IMG/VR virus record: IMGVR_UViG_3300043436_002614
Location: 1 to 42,273 of that record
From: a virus
Strand: one strand, 5' to 3'
DNA length: 42,273 bases
In this document: positions 1-7,722 of the stretch, piece after piece
Layout: every line of letters starts with the position of its first letter
Position numbering within the stretch: the first letter of the stretch is position 1
The notes under the pieces: model-generated
Seen by the model: the letters and a program-made list of their open reading frames with translations, nothing else
Told to the model about the DNA's origin: nothing
The model's database searches: none
Made by a program: the position numbers and the translations under genes

Positions 1-127
1 AACCTCAGGAACCCTCGCTGTTTTTAAGCGAACAGGATCAAACGGTGCATTTATTGGACTAGAAGACGGTTCTGGTTCTGGATTAGCATATCTTGGAGTT
101 ACCAGCGGAACTTTTGCAATTCAGACT
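1..127. repeat. Exact 127-bp repeat, copy 1 (matches 40028-40154)
   Basis: Bases 1-127 are identical to 40028-40154, and the first mismatch is at base 128 (T against C at 40155). The repeat lies inside the fibre coding frame and is in phase in both copies. A repeat that begins exactly at the window edge and is exactly 127 bases long suggests a de Bruijn graph node (k=127 is a common maximum assembler setting) rather than a biological boundary. Confidence 0.9.
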
Positions 128-958
128 TCCGGCTCTAGTTATTCTAATAAATATACTATCGCTTCCGATGGTACTGCCACTTGGTCCGTAGCTGGCACCA
201 CCGCCATGACCCTCAACTCTACGGGGTTGGGGATTGGTGATTCACCTAATCGCAATTTGGATGTAAGAAAAGACCAGTCCGCCGCAACTATTGCCCGAGT
301 TCAGAATCAATCGGTCAATGCTGCTGCTTATTCTGAAATCAATCTTGCAGCAAGCGGAAATAATTGGGGCATTAGAGTTGGTTCTTCCGCTGCGAATAGC
401 AACAAACTCCAGTTTGTTTTAGATCCGGGTGGAAGCAGCATGATCGCTGCTACAATCGATACGACTGGTAATTTGCTAGTTGCTAAGACTGCGCCCAGCG
501 GAACGACTCTCGGTTGCGAGCTTACAGCAACCGGCGTAATTAACGGTGCATCAGCTAACGCTGACAATCTCAACATTTACAATACGACTGCTGCTGCATA
601 CAGGTTCTATGTCAATGCTGCTGGAACCATCTTCGCCACCAACACGACCATCTCTGCCATCTCCGATGCTCGCTTTAAGGAGAACGTGCAGGATATTGAC
701 GTTGGACTCGGTGCGATTCTCGCTCTCAAGCCGCGCAAGTTTGATTGGAAGGCCGGTAAGGGTAAGAACATTAAGGGAGACAGAGGCTTCATCGCTCAGG
801 AGTTTGAAACCGTGTTCCCGAACCTCATCGACGAGTGGAAGGACGCTGCGCCCGAAGGCGAAGCTCCCTACAAGTCCGTTCGCCAAGACCTTATTCCGGT
901 GCTTGTGAAAGCCATTCAGGAACTCACCGCCCGCGTCCAAACCCTCGAAGCCCGCTAA
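2..958 (+). CDS. Tail fibre with C-terminal S74-type chaperone domain (5' truncated by window edge)
   Basis: The frame is open from base 2 without a start, so this is the C-terminal ~318 residues of a fibre. An internal ATG at 206 is not the true start, because the residues encoded upstream match the complete fibre at 39699-41015. The last ~110 residues carry the S74 intramolecular chaperone signature (SDARFKENVQDI, then KPRKFDWK and GFIAQEFE) and end in a short coiled coil. In known S74 proteins this domain trimerises the fibre and then cleaves itself off. The segment encoded by about 235-500 is quite unlike the same part of the second copy, while both flanks are nearly identical, as expected for an exchanged receptor-binding region. 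The role in host attachment is inferred from the family. Confidence 0.85.
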   Translation, partial: TSGTLAVFKRTGSNGAFIGLEDGSGSGLAYLGVTSGTFAIQTSGSSYSNKYTIASDGTATWSVAGTTAMTLNSTGLGIGDSPNRNLDVRKDQSAATIARVQNQSVNAAAYSEINLAASGNNWGIRVGSSAANSNKLQFVLDPGGSSMIAATIDTTGNLLVAKTAPSGTTLGCELTATGVINGASANADNLNIYNTTAAAYRFYVNAAGTIFATNTTISAISDARFKENVQDIDVGLGAILALKPRKFDWKAGKGKNIKGDRGFIAQEFETVFPNLIDEWKDAAPEGEAPYKSVRQDLIPVLVKAIQELTARVQTLEAR

Positions 959-961
959 TTT

Positions 962-1333
962 ATGATTATCCTCTGGATCATCGAACGCCTTCTCGTTAAG
1001 CCCATCGAAGGCTCTGAAACAAATGTCGTAATCACCGCCGATTGGCGATGCAACGGCACCGACGAAACCTACAACGGCACTTGCTACGGCTCCTGCTCGT
1101 TCCAGCCGCCGTCTGGTGAGTTCACGCCATATCCTGATCTGACGCAGGAACAGGTGCTTGGTTGGTGCTACGCCAACGGAGTCGATCAAGCGGCTATTGA
1201 GGTGAACGTCTCAATGCAGATCGAGAATCAGATCAATCCTCCTGTGATTGCTCCTCCGTTGCCGTGGGTGCCGGTGCCGCCTCCGGTTGTGGTTGCGGAG
1301 CCTGTGGTTATCGCTGACGCTCCCGTCGTATGA
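962..1333 (+). CDS. Conserved protein following the S74 fibre, possible fibre accessory protein
   Basis: 123 residues, starting 3 bases after the fibre stop. It begins with a hydrophobic stretch (ILWIIERLL). A conserved middle follows with a WRCNGTDETY motif, three close cysteines and FTPY, a pattern seen in small phage proteins encoded next to fibres. The C-terminus is proline and valine rich (PWVPVPPPV). The paralogue or variant at 41019-41390 has the same length and most of the same residues. Its role is unknown; position next to the fibre suggests assembly or attachment to it, and this is inference. Confidence 0.65.
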   Translation: MIILWIIERLLVKPIEGSETNVVITADWRCNGTDETYNGTCYGSCSFQPPSGEFTPYPDLTQEQVLGWCYANGVDQAAIEVNVSMQIENQINPPVIAPPLPWVPVPPPVVVAEPVVIADAPVV

Positions 1334-1479
1334 TCAAGATCGAACTCACGCAGGAGCAGGCCAATAGCCTCCTGCAACTCATCGACATCGCGGTTAAGGC
1401 TGGTGGCGTTGCTAACGCCCGTGCAGCCCTTCCGCTTGTGGACCTCATCCTCAACGCAGCACAGCCTAAATCCGAGTAA
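1330..1479 (+). CDS. Small conserved protein, 49 aa
   Basis: ATG at 1330 overlaps the upstream stop (ATGA). The protein starts MIKIELTQEQANSLLQLIDI and looks like two amphipathic helices with no membrane segment. The copy at 41387-41536 has the same length and start and differs mainly in the middle, so selection has kept the frame. Similar short proteins with a TQEQ..L..L..A pattern occur in phages. No function is known to me. Confidence 0.6.
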   Translation: MIKIELTQEQANSLLQLIDIAVKAGGVANARAALPLVDLILNAAQPKSE

Positions 1480-1649
1480 TGGAACCAACGAACAGCAGCA
1501 CCAGCCCTGGACTCAGCCTAGCAGCAGCAGCAGGGGCGACTGCTGCATCATTCCTGCCAATCCTAACCGATTGGGTGCGACTGGTGACCGCTGTGGTTGG
1601 TCTCTTGTGCGCCATCTACGGAGCCTATAGGCTGTTCAAATCCAAATGA
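1479..1649 (+). CDS. Candidate holin, 56 aa membrane protein
   Basis: TAATG overlap with the preceding stop. An N-terminal Ser/Thr/Pro stretch is followed by two hydrophobic segments, roughly residues 12-29 (Ala-rich, ending FLPIL) and 33-51 (LVTAVVGLLCAIYGAY), and a basic tail RLFKSK. Two membrane spans, small size and a charged C-terminus fit a class II holin. The conserved copy is at 41536-41706. No sequence match to a named holin is claimed. The lytic transglycosylase at 22018 is far away, so this is not a classical lysis cassette. Confidence 0.5.
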   Translation: MEPTNSSTSPGLSLAAAAGATAASFLPILTDWVRLVTAVVGLLCAIYGAYRLFKSK

Positions 1650-1846
1650 AAAACACAAAAACAACTCTCGCTGGTGTTGGTGCAATCCTCGTCGCTGTTG
1701 GTGGTGCCCTTCGGGCTGCCTTCGACGGTGACGCAAGCACCAACATCGACATCGCTTCGACCATCGCCGCGGTGACCGCTGGTATCGGCCTCATCCTGGC
1801 TAAGGATGCCACCGAGAAGCCTCTGGTGATCGAAACTAAACCGTGA
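1646..1846 (+). CDS. Small two-span membrane protein, 66 aa (second holin-like candidate)
   Basis: ATG at 1646 overlaps the preceding stop (ATGA). Hydrophobic segments lie at about residues 8-25 (LAGVGAILVAVGGALRAAF) and 37-53 (ASTIAAVTAGIGLILA), separated by a short polar turn with a DGD motif. The product could be a holin, antiholin or other inner-membrane protein. The copy at 41703-41900 is nearly the same up to the last dozen residues. Having two adjacent small membrane genes is compatible with a holin/antiholin pair, but nothing in the sequence assigns the roles. Confidence 0.5.
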   Translation: MKNTKTTLAGVGAILVAVGGALRAAFDGDASTNIDIASTIAAVTAGIGLILAKDATEKPLVIETKP

Positions 1847-2016
1847 ATTGGGTCTACCAGATCCTCAAGGCTCTGCTCGACTGGATCCGAGAAACACCAC
1901 CTACCGATGTTCAACACGGCCAAGCGCCTCAACCCCTCAAGGATGATCTGGCTGCTCGTGTTGCCGATCTGCCTGGGTTGCCAGATGACCAGGGTGGTCC
2001 TGGTTCCAAGCGGTGA
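1843..2016 (+). CDS. 57-aa protein overlapped by the lipoprotein gene
   Basis: GTG start at 1843 inside GTGA. The protein begins MNWVYQILKALLDWIRETP, an amphipathic helix, followed by a Pro/Asp/Gly-rich tail. Its 3' two thirds lie in another frame under the lipoprotein gene starting at 1907. The copy at 41897-42070 keeps the same length, start and stop. The nested arrangement recalls Rz/Rz1 spanin pairs, but this protein lacks a clear membrane span and a long coiled coil and is short for an inner-membrane spanin. Confidence 0.5.
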   Translation: MNWVYQILKALLDWIRETPPTDVQHGQAPQPLKDDLAARVADLPGLPDDQGGPGSKR

Positions 2017-2140
2017 TCCGGTAATGCTGGCCAAGCCTACAACGGCCAGCGTCTATGCTTTCGATGCCGATAAGAAGCTGGTCGGGCCATCCACCGTCAC
2101 TCTGCCGGCAGGTTGGTATGTTTTACCGAAGAGCCAATGA
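1907..2140 (+). CDS. Small lipoprotein-like protein (possible outer-membrane spanin analogue)
   Basis: 77 residues. After a basic N-terminus comes a hydrophobic stretch (MIWLLVLPICLGCQ, residues 13-26) ending in a loose lipobox with Cys at residue 25. The mature part contains a VPSGDPVMLA motif and ends PAGWYVLPK. The lipobox residue at -3 is Cys instead of the usual Leu, so lipidation is uncertain. The gene starts out of frame inside the 57-aa gene, as Rz1 does in Rz. The copy at 41961-42191 is well conserved. The start at 1907 is chosen because it aligns with 41961; ATG at 1943 is possible. Confidence 0.6.
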   Translation: MFNTAKRLNPSRMIWLLVLPICLGCQMTRVVLVPSGDPVMLAKPTTASVYAFDADKKLVGPSTVTLPAGWYVLPKSQ

Positions 2141-2385
2141 TCAACTACAAGGGAAACAAGTTCTCGGGCTATAACAAGCCCAAGGCCACCCCCGGCGAAA
2201 GCAAGAAGTCCGCGGTGCTCGCTAAGGAAAACGGCAAGGTTGCCCTGGTGCGTTTCGGCGACCCGGGCATGACCATCAAGAAGCACATCCCGGATAACAA
2301 GAAGAGCTTCAACGCCCGTCACGGCTGCGACAACCCCGGCACCAAACTCTCCGCCAAGTACTGGGCCTGCAAATCCTGGAAGTAA
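2137..2385 (+). CDS. Small basic conserved phage protein, 82 aa
   Basis: ATG at 2137 overlaps the lipoprotein stop (ATGA). The protein is rich in Lys and Gly, with FSGYNKPK near the start, a central VRFGDPGM, then FNARHGCDN and a C-terminal SAKYWACKSW. This pattern is familiar from small proteins of many environmental phages (DUF6321/DUF5872-like from memory) whose function is not established. There is no equivalent after the second cassette copy, where a fibre gene begins at 42193 instead. Confidence 0.65.
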   Translation: MINYKGNKFSGYNKPKATPGESKKSAVLAKENGKVALVRFGDPGMTIKKHIPDNKKSFNARHGCDNPGTKLSAKYWACKSWK

Positions 2386-2388
2386 CCA

Positions 2389-3312
2389 ATGAGAACCGTC
2401 ACCTACGACTATGTCCTGCAACGTGCCTGTGAGCTCACTGGGCGCGTTTTCTCATCGCTAACGACCGAGGAGTCCAATCTCTTCCGCACGTTCATCTCCA
2501 TGTCACTGAGGAGCGCTTGGGAGTGTTTCAACTGGCCCGAGCAGACCGTGTATCAACAGGAGTTTTTTGCGGCCAACTACAGCGCGGCGCAGGTCTACTC
2601 CGGTGGCATGGTGGTCTACTACCCCACCGAGCAGAAATACTACCAGTACGTTGGGGCCATCAACTCCAACAACCCTCCGACTCTCAACGGACCTGGAGGT
2701 ACACTGAACTCCCAATACTGGGGGATGGCACAGCCGAGCTACGGCAGCACTGCGACCTGGGACACGACGACCGTCTACAACATCGGCGACATCGTCCTGT
2801 ATCCCGAGGACCAGGAATACTACCAGCTCTTTGCGACTGCTTCCGCCGGAACTGTTCCCACCAACGCTTCCTTCTGGGGACAACTGAACAAGTTCCTTCG
2901 ATACGTCAACCAGCAGACCAACCCAGATGGGACTACCCGGGCTGTTCAGATCGGCGAGACCTTCTCGGTATGGCCTGCCGATCCTCGGATCACCTGGAGG
3001 CAGCAGGAGCCAGCCTACACGCTCACCGACGATGGCATCCTGGTGGGTGAGCAGCTCCCGTTTGTCTGGATTGAGTTTCGTAAGAGCCCTCCCCTGCTGT
3101 CGACCGCTGGTGAGGCGACCGCCTATGCTTTCCCATACAGGTTCTGCGAGGTGTGCAGTCTCAAGGCAGCCGGCCAGATGCTCCGGGTAGATGGCAAGGT
3201 CGACCTCGGGAACACCTTCCTTGAGCTTGGTGAAGTCGAGCTGACCAAGGAGATCGACAAGGTAGCTCTTCAAGAGAAGTATGTGCGCCAGATAATTGTC
3301 CCAGGTCGCTAA
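2389..3312 (+). CDS. Tail tubular protein A-like (gp11-type) adaptor with two CBM5/12-like inserts
   Basis: 307 residues. The first ~50 residues and the last ~100 are helical and resemble the podovirus adaptor that links the portal to the nozzle. In between are two similar segments, about residues 68-118 and 125-172, each with the Y..G..V.Y...Q.YYQ pattern and a final W (YWG, FWG). This resembles small carbohydrate-binding modules of the CBM5/12 type. Assignment as an adaptor rests on size, helical ends and position immediately before the large tail protein. Alternatively it could be another virion connector protein. Confidence 0.55.
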   Translation: MRTVTYDYVLQRACELTGRVFSSLTTEESNLFRTFISMSLRSAWECFNWPEQTVYQQEFFAANYSAAQVYSGGMVVYYPTEQKYYQYVGAINSNNPPTLNGPGGTLNSQYWGMAQPSYGSTATWDTTTVYNIGDIVLYPEDQEYYQLFATASAGTVPTNASFWGQLNKFLRYVNQQTNPDGTTRAVQIGETFSVWPADPRITWRQQEPAYTLTDDGILVGEQLPFVWIEFRKSPPLLSTAGEATAYAFPYRFCEVCSLKAAGQMLRVDGKVDLGNTFLELGEVELTKEIDKVALQEKYVRQIIVPGR

Positions 3313-3313
3313 T

Positions 3314-6300
3314 ATGCCCGACTTACCCGAGATAATGTCGGTCGACGATGGCTTCAAGGGAGTCATCTCGCGCTTAGATCCTGCCCAGGTGCCGGCGCAG
3401 TACGTCAGCCAGGCGATCAACCGAATCTTCCAGAATCAGCTCATCACGAACAGGTGGGGCATTGTGCAGCCCAAGTGGGGCGGTAAATGGAGCACCTCCA
3501 CGCGCAATGTCACGGTAACCTCAAACTCACAGACAACGATTGTCGTCAGCGGAACACAGATCCCCAACAACACGATAATCTGCTCGGACTCTAGCGCAAA
3601 CTCGTTGGTGTTTCCTAATGGCACGCGCTGCTTGTTTGATGACAACACCAACTGCGTGATGTCCTCGGCGGCCATCTCTTTTGCAACTGCTCCGATTAAC
3701 AGCAACATCCAGTTCTATTCTGGAACTAATGCATTCACCGACATCCTCGGTGTGCTGCCTTTCCGCGATCCTGACACCGGCTACCAAGCCCTAGTTGTAG
3801 CCACCAACGAGGCCCGTACATTGGCAACAGAAGATGGCGGTCAGGGCCGGATGTATCTGGTACGACCCAACCAGTCGGACCTGGAGATACCGCTAAACGG
3901 GCACGACATCTACAGCCCGGTGCGTTTGATGCAGGCGACCAATGCGGTGGTGATGTTGAGGCCTGGCAATGCCCGGTATTACTTCACCGGCGCTGATGTC
4001 AATGTGGCCAACAGTACGGTGACTCTAAACGTCCCACCTGACATGGAGTCCGGTGATCGGATTGAGGTTGTTCAGGTTGGTGTGGCTCCAAACCTGTGGA
4101 AAGTAGCATCGACCACAGCCGGACAAGGCTTCGCGATGTTCGTAAACGTGAAGGGCGGAGGAGTCTGCACGTTGCACCTAGCTCAAGGAGCCGCTCAAAC
4201 CGGATCATCTCCGGTTGAACTTACGTCCGGTCTCACTAGTGCCAACCGGTACTACTTTGAGCTGTCAAACAACACCACCGGGTACGACGTAACGCAGGGC
4301 GTCAGCGACTTCTACAACGACGGCTTACCGTTGATAATGGAGGCCTCCTACAATGCTGGCGTGCCTATATCGGCGCTGGATAACGGTTTCAACCGGATTG
4401 CATCGGTCAATGCTATCGTAGCGTCATCAATTACGGACGACACGATCACGGTCCCGAACCATCCGTTTGTTGCCGGTGATCAGGTGACCATCAGTAATGT
4501 ATCTGCAGGTGTTTCGAACGGAATCTACTACGTATTCCCTACTGACAAGAACTCGCTAAAGTTGTTTAGCGGATCTTCCGAGGAGCTTGATTCTCTCAAC
4601 ACGGCGGCAGTCGCTAACATAACCGCAACAGCCAGCGCAGTTACTGCCACTGGGACAGCAGTGCTTTCAGGGGCAACGGTTGGCTCAATCACTCTGGGAA
4701 TCGGTGGTGCTGGTTACGCCACTGCTCCAGGTGTTTCATTTTCAGGCGGCGGTGGAAGCGGTGCTGTGGCTACAGCAACCGTCTCTGGCGGTAAAGTCAC
4801 CGGGTTTACCGTGACAACACCTGGATCAGGGTACACTACGCCTCCAACGGTAACAGTTGTTGCTCCTGCTGGCCCTGGTGTAACTGCCTTGACCATCGTC
4901 AATCAGGGCGCTGGTTACGTGACCGCACCAGTCCCGGTAATAACTGGCGTAACAGGTGCAACCGCAACCACTACCATCACTGACGGCAAGGTCACCGCGG
5001 TCACTATCACCAACCCGGGGCATACCGCTACGTCAGTGGTTGTGACCGTACCCAAACCGTCGACTCTTACGGAGATCACGTCCGACACTATTACTGGCAC
5101 GATCAAGAAGTCCTCTGCCTCCGGTGCCAACGTCCCTGCTGGCCGTGAGGGCCTGTACTTCCAGAACCGCCTGCTGCTTCTCTACGGTCCCGACTACCTG
5201 GCAGTGTCCGACGTGCTGGATCCGCTGCACTACAGCCCGATCCTGAATGAGTTTAAGCTCAACACCGGTGCCAATGACGCTGTGGTGGCCCTGTACCCGT
5301 TCAACACGACCACGCTGATAGTCTTCAAGGAACGGTCTATCTTGGCTGTAGAGAACCTCTACGGCGACCTGTCGACTACCCGGCTCACTGAGGTTACCAG
5401 GGAGTTTGGATGCATCAGCCAGGCGTCTATTGCGTCTACCGGGTCAGACATTGTCTTCCTTAGTCAGCGCGGTGTAATCAGCCTCAAGCAGACCGAGTTT
5501 GGCATCAGCCAGTCGGTGGTGCTGCCGCTGTCGGATCCGATTCAGGATGTCATTGAAGAGATCGACCAAGCCAACTGGGAAAAGTCATGTGGGGCCTATT
5601 TCAACAACCGGTACATCCTGAGCGTCCCGGTGGAAGGTGGCGACGGGACAAACCAACGCACCCTAGTCTACAACTTCCTCAACCAAGCGTGGGAAGGATA
5701 CTGGGAAGGCTTGCTGCTTGTTCCACGGTATTACACTCGGCTGGTGGTCGCTGGCACCGACACGCTCTGCTGGGCTGACAACAGCGGGTTTATCCACAAC
5801 TTCGACTATCAGGCGCTGCAGGATCGCAATCGTGTAGGCACGATCCAACAGATCGCCACCTCGGTCTCCTTCCGGGGCCATAGCGGTGACAAAAACCCCT
5901 ATTCTCAAGGCAGCCCAACAAACAACAGCGTCGAACACAAGCAGTGGACCAACCTGCAGTTTGAGTTTGCCTCATGGAATCCGACTTATTCAATCACTGC
6001 CAACTTTGATGGTGTGAATGAGTCCTACCCGATTGCCACTAACGAGACCAAGAGCCGCACGGCCTACTACATCTATGGCAGCGGAACCTACGTCACCAAC
6101 AACTCCGGGAACAACTTCCTCGACCCATATCGCGAGGATTACTCTACATTGCCGGGTATTCGATGTAACACTGCCGGATTCCAAGCGGGGCTTGTACAAT
6201 CGTTCTCGCAGAAGGCTCGCTTGCGCCGCCACTCCATTACCATGCAGCCTGTGGTTACCACTACCACCGGTGCGTTGAATATCTACAGCGTCAAATCCAT

Positions 6301-6340
6301 CGCAATCCCTTTCCGACTCTACGGCAAAACCGACGTCTAA
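3314..6340 (+). CDS. Large tail protein, tail tubular protein B-like nozzle
   Basis: About 1008 residues from ATG 3314; a TTG at 3296 is in frame but lies within the previous gene, so I prefer the ATG just after its stop. N-terminal and C-terminal parts are beta-rich and resemble beta-propeller nozzle proteins (for example the segment containing NRLLLLYGPDYL and the later FKERSILAVENL). The middle, encoded by about 4430-5110, holds an inserted block with two copies of an Ig-like GxGYxTxPxVxxxG repeat common in phage surface proteins. It pairs with the upstream adaptor as gp11/gp12 do in T7-like phages. Naming is by context and fold impression. Confidence 0.6.
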   Translation: MPDLPEIMSVDDGFKGVISRLDPAQVPAQYVSQAINRIFQNQLITNRWGIVQPKWGGKWSTSTRNVTVTSNSQTTIVVSGTQIPNNTIICSDSSANSLVFPNGTRCLFDDNTNCVMSSAAISFATAPINSNIQFYSGTNAFTDILGVLPFRDPDTGYQALVVATNEARTLATEDGGQGRMYLVRPNQSDLEIPLNGHDIYSPVRLMQATNAVVMLRPGNARYYFTGADVNVANSTVTLNVPPDMESGDRIEVVQVGVAPNLWKVASTTAGQGFAMFVNVKGGGVCTLHLAQGAAQTGSSPVELTSGLTSANRYYFELSNNTTGYDVTQGVSDFYNDGLPLIMEASYNAGVPISALDNGFNRIASVNAIVASSITDDTITVPNHPFVAGDQVTISNVSAGVSNGIYYVFPTDKNSLKLFSGSSEELDSLNTAAVANITATASAVTATGTAVLSGATVGSITLGIGGAGYATAPGVSFSGGGGSGAVATATVSGGKVTGFTVTTPGSGYTTPPTVTVVAPAGPGVTALTIVNQGAGYVTAPVPVITGVTGATATTTITDGKVTAVTITNPGHTATSVVVTVPKPSTLTEITSDTITGTIKKSSASGANVPAGREGLYFQNRLLLLYGPDYLAVSDVLDPLHYSPILNEFKLNTGANDAVVALYPFNTTTLIVFKERSILAVENLYGDLSTTRLTEVTREFGCISQASIASTGSDIVFLSQRGVISLKQTEFGISQSVVLPLSDPIQDVIEEIDQANWEKSCGAYFNNRYILSVPVEGGDGTNQRTLVYNFLNQAWEGYWEGLLLVPRYYTRLVVAGTDTLCWADNSGFIHNFDYQALQDRNRVGTIQQIATSVSFRGHSGDKNPYSQGSPTNNSVEHKQWTNLQFEFASWNPTYSITANFDGVNESYPIATNETKSRTAYYIYGSGTYVTNNSGNNFLDPYREDYSTLPGIRCNTAGFQAGLVQSFSQKARLRRHSITMQPVVTTTTGALNIYSVKSIAIPFRLYGKTDV

Positions 6341-6343
6341 CCT

Positions 6344-7309
6344 ATGCCACTCTTTGTAACCGTCACGCCAGGAACCACCGTCACCAGCTCCACCACGCTG
6401 GATGCGTCCACTCTCAACCTGCTAGGCACGCCCAGTGTCGACGTCACCGGTACGGTAGATGGTGGGTCGATAACGCTCGGATCTCAGTCTGTACCACTTC
6501 CTTCGTTATTCGCTCAGAACGATCAGACAATAGTTGGCAACGGGTTAGGAACAGGTGCAAGCCCGGTAGCGCTTACGACGACCGACTTAGTGCTGACGGC
6601 AACGACCGTCAATATTAAGGATGGGGCTGTTACTGCGGCTAAAATAGCCACTAACACGATCACTGCCGATAAGCTGCTGCAAATTGATGGAACCACCCCA
6701 AAGATACTGGGAAGATTTACCACGGCAGTCGGAAACATTGAGACCAACCTAAGCGTTGGATCTAACCTTACTACGACTGGGAGTACGCTGAATGCGTTGA
6801 GGCCGGCGGTTGCTTCAACAACTGTACTTGCACAATCTGGTTATGGTGTTCCAACCACAAGGGCTACTCCTCAGGAAATCACCCCACTTACAACGTCAAT
6901 AACCACTCAGACAGCTACGTCAAAGGTGCTTGTTACGTTTAATATATCGTATGCGCTTTCCGCTCTTGGAGCAAACTCTACAAAATACGCATTCATATTA
7001 ACACGCACTGTTGCAAGCGTTGAAACAGAACTTGCAATACCTACAAGTCCTCAAGCCCTTCAGGTTTACGGAATTAAACCTGTCGGCATGAGCTTTTACG
7101 ACTACCAACAGGTGTTTGATTGCATCCAGTTTTTAGATTCACCAGGAGCTGCTGCATCCGTAACATATAAACTAAAGATTTATGGCAGCACTCAAATCAC
7201 ATTAGCTTCAACCACTGGGTTTTTCCTAAACAGAACCAGCGCTGACGGAAATTTAGCTTACGCTACCCGCGCCACCTCCCAAGTAATCCTCCAAGAGATC
7301 CTGCCTTGA
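6344..7309 (+). CDS. Virion appendage / fibre-like protein, 321 aa
   Basis: Starts 3 bases after the nozzle stop. The N-terminal ~150 residues are Thr/Val/Gly-rich beta repeats (for example DGAVTAAKIATNTITADKLL and SVGSNLTTTGSTLNA) of the type also present in the fibre at 17732-21100. The C-terminal ~150 residues form a different domain ending in a Thr/Arg-rich strand region and are more AT-rich than the N-terminal half, suggesting exchange of the distal domain. It is probably a short fibre or head decoration; no enzyme motif is seen. Confidence 0.6.
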   Translation: MPLFVTVTPGTTVTSSTTLDASTLNLLGTPSVDVTGTVDGGSITLGSQSVPLPSLFAQNDQTIVGNGLGTGASPVALTTTDLVLTATTVNIKDGAVTAAKIATNTITADKLLQIDGTTPKILGRFTTAVGNIETNLSVGSNLTTTGSTLNALRPAVASTTVLAQSGYGVPTTRATPQEITPLTTSITTQTATSKVLVTFNISYALSALGANSTKYAFILTRTVASVETELAIPTSPQALQVYGIKPVGMSFYDYQQVFDCIQFLDSPGAAASVTYKLKIYGSTQITLASTTGFFLNRTSADGNLAYATRATSQVILQEILP

Positions 7310-7722
7310 TTCCCCTGATCACAGACTACCTGCTGCACAAGCTCCCGGACAGCTTTCGAGGCTGGACCCGTGAGGCTGTGGAGGACTATGTGATGTTTCA
7401 TGCCGAGCAGAACACGCTCAAGGTGGCCCTGCAGGACGGGCACGTTGTCGCTGTGCTTGTAGGCTGGAGGCAGATGGGGCCGGAGCCTAAGGAGTGGACC
7501 TGGCAGAAGTCCGATCCCAATGGCGACCATTGGTACTGGCACCAGTTCGCTGCCGACTGCGCACTATTCGCGATGGCGGTGGCGGCTAAGTTCTTTCACG
7601 ACGCACCGGAGTCGGCAATCCTCCCGGCTATCGGTTATCGCAACGGTAAACTAACCACCTACAAGAAAGGCTCGATGCCGATCTATAGGATGGCAGACAA
7701 AAAATATGGGAACCTCAGTTGA
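7306..7722 (+). CDS. 138-aa protein, possibly GNAT-like
   Basis: A TTG start at 7306 overlaps the previous stop (TTGA) and is preceded by AAGAGA. The first ATG would remove 28 residues of sensible helix. The protein has a GWRQM turn after a VALQDGHVVAVLVGW strand pair, a HWYWHQFAADC segment and a YRNGKL region. The strand-strand-helix order is reminiscent of N-acetyltransferase-like proteins found among podovirus virion genes, but the acetyl-CoA loop is not clear. Function unassigned. Confidence 0.5.
   Translation: MIPLITDYLLHKLPDSFRGWTREAVEDYVMFHAEQNTLKVALQDGHVVAVLVGWRQMGPEPKEWTWQKSDPNGDHWYWHQFAADCALFAMAVAAKFFHDAPESAILPAIGYRNGKLTTYKKGSMPIYRMADKKYGNLS

Noticed and set aside
551-1189. 212-codon open frame on the minus strand
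   Set aside because: It lies opposite conserved fibre and accessory genes, has no plausible protein features and is broken in the second copy; a shadow of GC-rich codons.
2503-3420. 305-codon minus-strand frame opposite the tail adaptor
   Set aside because: Antisense shadow; all real genes are on the + strand and the sense frame has clear protein repeats.
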